Shown piece after piece: positions 45,667 to 55,866 of a stretch of 64,000 nt of DNA (within the stretch, counting starts at the first letter, position 1; every line of letters begins with the position of its first letter). Where the stretch lies: contig OX235262.1 in the NCBI GenBank assembly GCA_944472135.2, positions 71,610,887 to 71,674,886 on the forward strand, given 5' to 3'. The stretch is from Trichobilharzia regenti. Its lineage: Eukaryota; Platyhelminthes; Trematoda; Strigeidida; Schistosomatidae. The translations under genes and the position numbers were made by a program. The notes under the pieces are model-generated. The model was given only the letters and a program-made list of their open reading frames with translations. It was not told where the DNA came from and made no database searches.

Positions 45667-47232
45667 GTTTCTGATGATAGAAACAGATTCTGGTGGATTC
45701 AAACAGTTGGTGAAAGTTTGGATAGTCGCCGTTCATTTTTCCTGGTGCCGGTCAAGTCCTCTTTGAACAAGCAATATCTGGAACTATTTTGGAATTGGGC
45801 CAAGTTCAACAATGCCTGGGTCAAAGAAGGGACAGAGCGTCTTGGATGCAAACAGGAAAGTAAGTCATGGTGACTTGTCTGTTAATTGTAACGATGTGTT
45901 TGATGTTAAGTATGACATGGTTGATGTTACTGTTTCGCCGTTCAGGGATAATAGGAACATCAAACTTCCTAAATTTGAACCACGTTGCTTCGATGGAAAC
46001 CCGGCTGATTATTTACAATTTGTAAAGGAGTTTGAGATCATGCTGAGTAGTTTTTTATTAACTGATGAAATGAAATTGATGTATTTGATGAGATATTGCA
46101 CTGGAGATGCTGCAAGAGCTATACAGTGCTGTAAGTTTATGAAGCCAAAAGAGGGCTACTGCGAGGCTATGAGCATACTACGTCAAAGGTTTGGAAGAAC
46201 TTCGATGGTTGTAGGGAAATTATTCGAGGCTGTTAAGGGTAATGGTGGTCAATTACGGGATGACTCCAAGGCACCTACTGAGTTTTTAGATAATTTGCTA
46301 ATTTACAAGAATGCAATGATTTTGATGAATCGAATGAGTGACCTCAACTCGAGTTTTATACTAGAAGTAATAGCAAGACGCCTACCTACTCGACTGCAAA
46401 GGAAGTGGGTGAAGATAAGCTCCCGTACGGAGGATGAGGGTATCGAGCCAAAATTTGATGATATCCTGAAACTAGTAAAAGTTAGTGTCAATCAATCGAT
46501 GAGCAAGTTTGCCAGCATATTGAATCTCACCCCTAGAATAGAGCAGTCTGAGAGCAAAATGCAATCATTGATGACGAGTAGGCCTCAGAGAGGTGGATAT
46601 CGAGAAGGCTCCATGATGTATAGTAATGCATGTAGACCTAGTGAGTGTAACAGGTTTCGTAGTACATCCTCAACAGATAAGTTACAAGATACAAGACAAA
46701 CATGGTTGTGTTTTACACGTTTGCAAGAGGTGCATACAAAGGTGAACTGTGAACCAGTAAGCAAGTTCAGTGATAAGCTAAATGTAAACTCCAGGTCTGA
46801 CTCAGAATTGTGTGACGATAACGGTGCGGTCAAGAAGTCTGCAGTTGCAACTGGTAAGCCATTGTTGAATAGAGTGTCACAGAATAGAGTTACTGCTTCA
46901 GAGTGCTGTTCTGACTTCAAAAGTTTACAAAGTATAACTAGTCAGAGTGAAGATATAAAACCTTTAATGATTTGTGAGGAGGAACCAAAATTGTCTACTT
47001 CTGTTATTAAAGAGTTTGAAAATGATGAAGTTGACGGTAAAGTGAATGTTCGTGACAATGATCATGATACTTCACAGTTGTCTTTGGTTGATCATGATGA
47101 AATGGAGGGAATGCCTACTACTGCTAAGTTGAACAAAGGTTCTGTAGAACTTGAACGTGAAGTAGAAATAAATGCAGATTCAGTTGCAGAAGGCATGCGT
47201 ACTTGTGAGACCGTCAGTGTGATTGATCAGCA

Positions 47233-50200
47233 TGTAGCCCACCTATATATAACCTTGACCTTGGCGGCCTGTTCGAATTTCTGGGCCTGCTACCAAAATA
47301 TCTACATTTTGCATCCAGTTTACTGTTTACCAGCATACATTTATCAACTTAATATGAATTCTAACAGAATCATTTACTCTCGTAACTTTATTAATGATTT
47401 ACGACCAAATGACTTTCATATTCCAAAGAAACCAAGAAGGAAACATCGTAGTGGTTGGCAGAGAGCTCTCAAACGTACACCAATACACTTAACTACGGTC
47501 CCCGTCATAATGAACTCAAACTGTCGCTCTCTGCCAAATAAGATAATGTACCTACAATCCCTGATGTCAACTGATACGTATCATAACACCGCCATAATCG
47601 CATTACAAGAAACGTGGTTGCATGAACTGTATGATGACAACCTTATCTCACTAAAGGACTTTATTTTATTTCGTCAAGACCGTCAATGTTGTAATAAGAA
47701 AAATGGTGGTGGCGTTGCAACTTTTATTCACTCCAAATGGTCTGTCTCAAATAACGTCTGCTTCACCTTCTCAAATGACTTCATTGACTGTATTACTGTC
47801 AAATGTCGCCCCAAACACCTCCCCAAGTATAAACAATTCTATATTACAAACATGTACATTTCTCCTAGTTGCTCTCCATCTGATCTATCTAATTTTGCTG
47901 ATGAATTCACCATGTTTGCTGCTGCCAACTTCGACAACTCTCTATCCGTTATTACTGGAGACTTCAACACATCGGATTGCTCCTTTCTTGAAGCTCTTGG
48001 TCACACAAACATAGTCAAATTTCCCACTCGACTTGACAAAACACTCGACTCGTTTTTACTAATGACGAAGGAGTATATGAAACACGTAGACGTTCACCGA
48101 TACATAACTCCGATCACTGCATTGTCCGCGTTTTGCCAAAAATATACAGCAAAACACATATTAAAATCTTCTCACACCTGTCTACGGAAGCACAAGAAAG
48201 ATGCTACACATCTGACAACTTACTCAATCTAAGATGCATGTTAAAAGATACCAACTGGGATCTATTCTATGAAAGTACATTAGATGACTCAATCACCAAT
48301 ATAATGGATTATCTTAAGTTCTGCCTCGACATATGCTGTCCCAAACAAACACTGTTCAAACGCCTCGACCGCTTCTCGTCTCCCCGTCTCAAACAACTTC
48401 GCAGGCAAAAAGAAATGTTATATAAATGCAAAGACAAGTTAGGACTTAAAAAGATTAATGCTCAAATCAAATCTGAAATCAAAAATCTTAATGCTATCTA
48501 TAACCAAACACTTTTATCATGCAAATCTCCTAACAGCATGTGGAAACTTTTCAATGAAATTACTGGCAAAAGTAAGCGATGTAATGTTTTTCCCTCTTGT
48601 GATGTTAATGCTCTTAATCTGTCTTTTTTACGCTCTCCTTCTACTATAACCACTTCTAACGTTACCAATCTTGTAGCTGATAACTTCCAGGACTTCAATA
48701 CTCTCGATGTTTTGAAATGTCTTAAAACTCTTAAGCCCTCACATAGTCTTGGCCCTGATAGCATACCTGCATATGTTCTAAAACAATGTGCAGATGCTTT
48801 ATGTTCTCCTCTAACTAATATCCTAAATGCTTCTTTCCCCGAAAACGTTGTACCTGTTCCATGGAAAGACATTAAAATAGTCCCTGTCCCTAAACCTGGA
48901 AATAGCAAGAACGTAAAGTTCAGACCCATCGCCATCACTTCCCCGTTTCTAAAGCTCATGGAAAAACTAGTACTTCTTAAACTCGAACCCTCCCTTAAAA
49001 GCTTCGAAGACCCCAAACAATTTGCCTACAGACAGGGTAGGAGTACTTTAGACGCTGCAGCCGTCTTACACAACAGTATTATCTCATCATTAGACAAAGG
49101 TGCCAAATATGTCCGCTGCACGTTTCTTGACTTTACTTCTGCTTTCGACTCTGTACCTAGAAGTCTCTTGCTAAATAAGCTCTCCATGACACAAACCGAG
49201 TCCTGGGTCACTAACTGGTTGCATTCCTACTTTTCAAACAGAATGCAGTACACCGTATACAAAGGCCAATCCTCCTCTGCTGTGCTCACAGAAGCTGGTG
49301 TCCCCCAAGGTGCTGTACTCTCCCCACTTCTCTTTTCTTTCTTTCTACATGACCTACCGTCTTCAAATGACATTAACTTTGTCAAATATGCTGATGACCT
49401 AACTGTATCTTTACCTGTCAAATGTCAAAGTGACTGCTCTAAACTAAATGGCTTCTTATCGGAAATTAGCCAATGGTCCAAGGAAAACGGTCTAACCTTA
49501 AACCCCTCCAAATGCCAAACAGTTAATTTCACCCTTAGGCATAAATCTGACCTAAACAAACTGGTTAGCACTCACGAGGTGTGCAACATAGATGGCAGTG
49601 AAATAGAAACCAAGTCGGAAATTAAATACCTAGGCGTCACTCTATCTTCTGATCTTTCCTGGTCGTCTCATATCTTGACGATTTCCAAGAAAATATACCG
49701 TCTTACCTTCTACATCAAGAAGTTAAGACATTCTGGTGTAACCCAACCCTTACTCCTACAATTTGTTAACTCCCGTATTCTGCCTATTATTCTCTATTGC
49801 TCCCCCTTAGTCTTTCCTGGGCTATTGAAGAAAGACTATACCTTATTACGTAGGATGTTAAAGGTTGTCAGCAGGGTAAGCAGCTTGCCACTTAGCCAGC
49901 TTGTTAATATTCTGGTGGACAGGCATATGGACTCATGTGAAAAATGGGCGAAATCCATTTTATCTGACTCACAACACCCTCTACATTCACAACTCTCCCC
50001 ATGTATCTCTTCAGGGAAAACAAGAAGCCTATATAGGAAACTATATGCCCGCACTAGTAAGTACAAAAACTCATCCATACCCTACCTAGCTCGTGTTCTG
50101 TGCGATAAAGAATGCATCAGGCATGAAACCTTTAACTTATTAAATAGTCAGTAGAACCAATGGATCTCGTCTTTCCAACTCACATCATTTATAGGTACAA

Positions 50201-50550
50201 CGTTTTCTCGCTCTTCATTCTGTATTTATTTTTGTTATGTGCTGTTTTGTTTCTCTCTTCCTTGCAAACTCTACTTAAAACATTCTTGTTCGTTCTTTCA
50301 CACTCTGTATATCTCGACCATTTTGCTATCGCTTACGCCAGTAAATATGCTAGTAGTATCTACTTTTCTAACACCTTCAAACACTTTAATTTTGGCTTTG
50401 CTACCGACATACTAATATGTTGTTGAGATAACTTTAAACTATGTAGAACTTTATTTATTGTTAATGTAAAAAACTGGATGCAATATTGTAGTAAAATGCT
50501 GAGAATTCCATTCTGTATCACAAGTACTGATTTGGAATAAAGCTTATCTT
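47233..50550 (+). mobile_element. CR1/Jockey-like LINE, nearly full length, inserted in gag
   Basis: It has a short 5' leader, an endonuclease-RT ORF, a 3' untranslated region of about 390 bases with AATAAA near 50536, and an end in TTATG-type repeats (about 50548-50560). A clear target duplication could not be fixed. Confidence 0.75.
47354..50154 (+). pseudogene. LINE endonuclease-reverse transcriptase with one frameshift
   Basis: The N-terminal part (ATG 47354) is an APE-type endonuclease: NSNCRSLPNK, IIALQETWLH, a GGGVATFIHS block and ITGDFNTSD. Near 48048 the frame shifts by one base, because the expected SDHCIV catalytic end lies in the next frame. The RT then runs open to 50154: FRPIAITSPFLKLMEKL, YRQGRSTLDAA, FLDFTSAFDSVPR, GVPQGAVLSPLLF, and the catalytic YADDLTV near 49388. 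Its C-terminal region has a His/Cys-poor end. With a single visible lesion this looks like a young copy. The RT and endonuclease would act together in target-primed reverse transcription. Confidence 0.8.
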
Positions 50551-50759
50551 ATGTTATGTTATCATCAGATGCTAGTGCTAAACCTGAGCTGATAGTAAAA
50601 GACAACAGTGGTGGTGGTCTTATAGGTAGACAAACTTCTGAAAGCCGAGCAACAACAGCTTTTGATCCACCGCTAACTTCATCAACTGATATCAATCAGT
50701 CGTCGTTGGTGCTGTCATCCACAATAAAACAGACACCAATCAACTCAAGTATCTTGTGA

Positions 50760-52005
50760 AGTGACTATGCTAGTATCAGTTCGTTTGAAAGGACGAATAT
50801 CAATGGTCAGTTTAGTGAGGATAAGCCAAGTGTAAACGCGAGAGTAATTGTTAAATTGACTTGCATGAATAAAGGCATTTCTAGTTTCAAGTTACTATTT
50901 GAATGCTATTATCTTTGGTGCAAATTACTCTGTGCTTACGCTTGGTTGACCAGATGCTTTGCGTGTTTGTTCGTCATCTATGTTCCACGATACAATGACA
51001 TGGGCGTGTTACCGTTCAGACTTGAGGATATAGCTGATAGAAGGAAATCAGCAAATGAACTCTGCGACGATTTTCCAACCTAGGGCGTCAACCTGAGAAG
51101 GAATGTAGGCGTACTGCTGTAAGTCCTACAGTTCTTGAAAGGTAGTTTGTCGTGCCAGAATCCACAACATTTGATGTAGTGATTGTACATATGTTTGTGT
51201 TAAATAATTGTGTGAGTTCCAATTATCGTAATTGTTGGTTAATCTTGTTTGTGTCCGGACATTCCACAACTTACAATGGTCAACCTGTGAAGGGTTGTAG
51301 GCGTACTGGTGTAAGTCCTGCGATTCTTCAAAGGAATTCCATCAAGACATGAAATGCGAGTTTGTGTGTACTATTTGTATATATGTGTGGTGTGCCATAT
51401 CAACTGGTGTTTTTTGGATTCATTGTGTTTACTTGTTGTTTTCGTATCTTGTTGTTATCACATAATTTTGTTTAAATTTTCGTCGTGATTACTTGTGAAG
51501 TTGTTTCGAGTCTTCTACATTCGTGAATGAATTGATTGATGTTAGAGACAGCAGATGGGTCGTATACGCCGGGGAGGCTAGGCTATTTCTAAGAATGAAA
51601 TGCATACGGAGATAATTGTTAGCTGCGGTCCGACTCGCCGGGGAGAAAGAGTGTAAACGACTGAGGCTCGCATGCGTCACCGCTACTAGAACTGAGGCAG
51701 AATGAGTGACAAGCGATTGCAGTGGTAATTGGTAGTGAGTAGATAGGAGGATGTGCGTAGAGTATCGTGAGGTGGTTCTATGGTCACGTTGTTTTCTGCA
51801 AGAGTCATTCTAGCAAGTGGCGATTGTGTTGCAAGATGTCAAGGGGAGGTCTCTATCTGGAGGCGCAGGTCGTCATTGATGTGTGAGATTGTGCTGTGGG
51901 TATGCTTGTGGTGTGTTGGCTTTTCTGTTTGTTTTCCATTTCAGCTCTGTCCGTGTGACCCAGGTTCTCGCAATGGCATCCAAGTCAATGTGTATTGGTC
52001 GTGAA
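50760..52005 (+). other. BEL/Pao internal region lacking pol
   Basis: 1.25 kb between the end of gag and the 3' LTR. Short frames such as YVPRYNDMGVLPFRLEDIAD give no RT, RNase H or integrase motif. It contains an imperfect duplication (about 51088-51141 and 51286-51337, sharing CAACCTG.GAAGG, TGTAGGCGTACT and GTAAGTCCT). Confidence 0.45.
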
Positions 52006-52032
52006 GGAAAAAAGGGATGGATCCCTTTTTTG
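52006..52032 (+). repeat. Perfect hairpin just upstream of the 3' LTR
   Basis: AAAAAAGGGAT and ATCCCTTTTTT face each other across a two-base GG centre. It ends nine bases before the LTR, in the place where a polypurine tract is expected. Confidence 0.6.
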
Positions 52033-52040
52033 CCGGGGAG

Positions 52041-52401
52041 TGTCAATGGAGTTGAAGATTGAACGATCAATTCATGGTTGTTTGCTCAAAACCAACTCCC
52101 CCAATTTTCGCGGAGGCATCAATACGACAGTCATCGTCTCATCGGTCGCTGTTCAGAAAGAAGTCAGTAGCAAACCATCAGAAGTAATCTCGTGATTTAT
52201 TATTGTAATATTTGTTCACAGACCTTAATAGAAACATTATTTTTATATGTTGGTGTAACAATAAAGAATCCTCGAGTCACCAATCGGTCTTTTGGTTTTT
52301 TCGTCCGTTATTACTAAGCGTTTCTGAAAAACTGCAAGGAACAGCGTGGGCCCGAGCGTAGCAAGAGCTGGGCATTAACGGTTTATGAGACGTGGCTGAC
52401 A
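52041..52401 (+). repeat. BEL/Pao 3' LTR
   Basis: 361 bases, TG to CA, preceded by GCCGGGGAG (a weak polypurine tract). AATAAAGAATCC lies at about 52260. The CCTTG target duplication follows. Confidence 0.85.
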
Positions 52402-52585
52402 CCTTGGTTTTTTAGAAACGACCAGAAGAGATAACACAATAATCTTCGGCAGTAAACGAACAATCAGAAGAGGTTGCTTCTCTGCTAACGCTAATAATAA
52501 TATACAAAAAAATCTATAAATATCTCTTAATTTTCTCAACAAACGACCTGTTGCTTGGCCCTTGTCTTCTGTCGTTTCAGTGTGT
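52402..52585 (+). repeat. Repeat R, right half
   Basis: It continues the sequence cut at 41677 (TTTTTTAGAAACGACC compared with TTTTCTGAGAAACG in the intact copy). It ends in GGCCCTTGTCTTCTGTCG. Confidence 0.6.
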
Positions 52586-52750
52586 TTGGTGAACGTGACG
52601 CTCACCCTTTACCTCAGGAATGAAGGCAATGAAAAGTTTCAAGTGCTAACAGCTCTGAAATATTCGTTTACACTTCTAGGTTTAGTAAACAATTCTATCG
52701 TTTTATCACCAAGTGCACTCATGTTTCATCTTTGACAGCATTAGGAAATT

Positions 52751-53135
52751 CCATATTAGTTTGTTTATAAGATGTATTACACAGTGAAACAGTATTATTT
52801 ACTGGATGACGTTTGGAACAAAATTTACTGTTCATAATCATATCAGTTGTTATCACGCGACTTTGAAAGCTGAGTTTCATAGTTTTCTTTGTTTTCTTCT
52901 ATTTGTCGTATGGGTAGTAGAATTTTCCAGATATCTTGGACAAGTGTTGAATCATTCCTATTACACGTATTTGCAGCTGATAGGAATAAAACAAAGAAAA
53001 CTATAAAACTCAAGTTTCAAAGTCGTGTGATTACAATTGATATGATTATGAGCAATAAATTTTGTTCGAAACGTCGTTCAGTAAATAATACTGTTTCACT
53101 GTGTGATACATCTAATAAACAAACTAATATGGAAT
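52751..53135. repeat. Large inverted repeat, PLE-terminus-like
   Basis: Arms of about 155 bases (52751-52905 and 52980-53135) are roughly 88-90% complementary around a spacer of about 75 bases. Shared words include CCATATTAGTTTGTTTAT, CACAGTGAAACAGTATTATT, CAAAATTTA and CATAATCATATC. In the right arm a helix GAGCAA/TTGTTC is followed by GAAACGTC, as in PLE hammerheads. No coding sequence is associated. Confidence 0.6.
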
Positions 53136-53139
53136 TACT

Positions 53140-55470
53140 TACTACCACAATGCCCAAGTTTTACACAAATATTAGCACTAAAAATATTACAGGAAGTGGG
53201 CTGGAAACACTTGCGGAGACTCCAGAAGCACTAAGAGCCTTCAAAATTATAAGGTTTATCATCTCAGATGTCACCATATTAGCGTTTTCGGATGTACTTT
53301 CACTGGCACATCTTACGTGGCTTTTGGGGCTGTCTTCTCTCTTTCTGGGGAGCATACGGAGAGCGATATAGCATTTACATTCCCCGACTGCTTGCATCTA
53401 TATGTCCTCCGAACCATTCCACCACTTCACCAAAGATCGCCAGCTCATAGTATCCACTCATCATAATACTTTGACTTTTGCTTTTCACGCAAACATCGAT
53501 AGATAGCATTGGAGCGAAATACATCAATTCAGCTACATCTCACAATTCACGTCGTACATCTGTAATGTTTCTGGTGGGTACACGCATTGTCTCCATTTGG
53601 CATCACTTCAGTTCATCCAAACACTGACTTGAGGAATATGTTGAAATTCAGACTTTAGAGTAGAGTGTAGACGAACTTTTTCTCAACTCTCCTTTGAAGA
53701 CAGAATGCCTATCTGTTGCCGAAAGCTAGGGCACCGTACTGCGCGACTTGAGCACAGGCATAACTGAATCTGCAGTTCCTTAATCTCCTCAAAACCTCCC
53801 AAATCCTAGTATACGTGCCACAGAAAGTCTTACATCTGCCATGTTCATTTAGGAAGAAATAAATCCTGATTTGAGAAATCGGACGCGTTGTTGTGCACAA
53901 TACCAACGCTGGAACGTTTGCGACAATGGTGTAAATAGAAATGCCCATTTTCTACAGGTGACGCCCTTTCTCTACGTTCGCCTGAACATCACTGGTCCAC
54001 CACCTCCTTATGATGCCTTTTTTTACCTTTTCATATTCTCATATCACTTCAAAAGTTGGCTATAAGTTATCCATATACTAGATTCCATCCACGAACCCAT
54101 CTGCCAAGTCTTCATGGAAAGGTGAGTTGCATGCTTTGGAGTTCCTTCTACGGTGACAACCGACCACGGGAAACGGTCTGAATGCGTGACGTCTAACATG
54201 CTTTCAACACTCAATTGGTGGCGTAAACCCAGGCCCAAGAGTTATGCCGACGTTGTAAACTATATTTCTTAAATGGCATTATTTTACTCAAGAAAGAACA
54301 ATAGTGATAATATTCATTTTCCGTGTTATGTTAATTGTGTGACACCATATAGTCTAAGTGATCCGCACTGAGAATTCTTCAGATTCTGTCCAGGTTAGTA
54401 TAGTATCTTAGCCCTCAGTTAACCTATGACAAGGTTCGGTAGCACTTGATACTTCAGAGGTCTATTCCAAATGTAAACGTAAGGCGAAACGGAAAAAGTA
54501 GAGTTTCTGCACCTTGAATCTTCCTAAATGGCAGCTAAGCAGCTTTGATTCCTAAGATTTTGGTGCTTCTATTCCTATACTTTCGTAGAACTCGTGGTGT
54601 AGTAATTTGTGGAACATCATGGATTTAAGTTCTGTTTTATTAGCCAACACTGACCCATGTCCAATAATATGACCTCTTTATCCGGATGGTACACTCGGGG
54701 CTAGAAGTCTGGTGAAATACAACTGTTTTCTTGACTGCTTGTAAGCTGCTAAGTATAATAGGACAAGATTCCACTGTTTGTTAAACTGAGAAACAAGGGT
54801 GTTCCAATGGAATCAAAAAAGGTGCCCGTATTACTATATTCATAAAAAAGTAACCTTTTTCAGGGTGGGAAATGTGAGCTCATTTTGACAATTAAAGTGT
54901 GGTTTATCAAAAATGAGGTTGACCGTTTACTCACACTGAAAACCTGTCATCGTTGCTTGCGCTTCAGTAAAGATTCTGAAAAGAGTAGCCGGGAAATCTC
55001 TCATGGCTGGTTTGAAAAACAGCGGCCTTTGGTTCAGGTCTCAACACGGTCCTAGAGAAATCCTGTCACTATAGCTTTCACCGAGGCAATTAACAAGTTG
55101 CCATACGCCTGATTTTATCGTAGACATAAAAGGGACCTTATTAGTACGATCGAACTTTAAAGAAATGCTCGCAAGCCCAATCCAATTTCCCTCTCCCATT
55201 TCGCAAGTATGTAACGTCTAGGATGGCCGTATGTTTGAGTACAAAACGCGAACTTGAATGATTCAGATCCTCAGAATTAGTCATGACAGAAACGTCAGCA
55301 GGAGGAAATGGGAAAGGATGGGCACTTAATGAGAACAGAATTAGATAAGCATAAGAAGTTTTGTCCTCATTTCCAACATATTGGACACTCTAAATGTTAA
55401 CCTTTCTGAGAAACTATTGCGCACTATTTCAAGTTGTGCAATGTGGCGGCTGGTTTGATGACACGACGAC
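53140..55470. other. Intergenic DNA upstream of TSFM
   Basis: No supported gene. The open frame at 52889-53371 is a by-product of the inverted repeat. The TSFM promoter must lie near the end of this stretch, but I cannot point to an element. Confidence 0.35.
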
Positions 55471-55473
55471 ATC

Positions 55474-55866
55474 ATGTTGAATGTTCTAATTTCTCCTATA
55501 ATAACGCGCAATACATCCCTGTATTGCGCGCGATTTTATTCACAGGCGGCTGATAAAGCACTTTTGTATAAACTGCGCAAAGCAACTGGTTATACATTTT
55601 CAGCTTGTAAAGAAGCACTCGTTAAACATGAAAATGATATTGAGAAAGCAAAAGATTGGTTAGCAAAAGAGGCTGTTACTCGAGGTTGGGACAAGGCTGG
55701 TAAACTAGCAGGACGTTCAATGAGTGAGGGTCTTTTGGGTGTACTAGGGAGTCGTACCCGGGCTGTTATTGTTGAAGTCAATTGTGAAACTGATTTTGTT
55801 GCGAGGAATAACTCTTTTCAGTCGCTAGTAGCTGTTACTGCCGAGACTGTTATGCAGAATTACACA
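55474..55866 (+). CDS. TSFM: TSFM exon 1
   Basis: 131 codons: transit peptide, UBA-like domain and the first part of the EF-Ts core with CETDFVARN. The donor GTAAGT follows directly. Confidence 0.9.

Larger units (their letters stand above)
45812..50759 (+). pseudogene. BEL/Pao gag, interrupted by a LINE
   Basis: The ATG at 45812 starts a gag frame of about 475 codons before the LINE. A DUF1759-like capsid block spans about residues 50-245 (IKLPKFEPRCFDGNPADYL, TDEMKLMYLMRYCTGDAARA, EAMSILRQRFGR, FILEVIARRLP.RLQRKWV). A Ser/Asp/Glu-rich region follows. A zinc knuckle is not clear; only a degenerate WLCF..EVHTKVNC remains. The LINE enters at about 47230. Gag-like sequence resumes near 50556 (SSDASAKPELIVKD) and stops at 50759. 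No polymerase follows. In origin the gene packaged element RNA in cytoplasmic particles; here it is disrupted. Confidence 0.7.
41678..52401 (+). mobile_element. Non-autonomous BEL/Pao LTR element carrying nested insertions
   Basis: It begins TGTCAATGG, ends GGCTGACA, and is flanked by CCTTG on both sides (41673-41677 and 52402-52406). The length includes a 3620-bp insertion in the 5' LTR and a LINE of about 3.3 kb in gag, so the element itself is only about 3.8 kb. It encodes a BEL/Pao-type gag, but I find no RT, RNase H or integrase between gag and the 3' LTR. Confidence 0.8.

Noticed and set aside
52889..53371. 160-codon open frame as a gene
   Set aside because: It runs across the inverted repeat arms, has no domain-like motif, and its start is probably not ATG.
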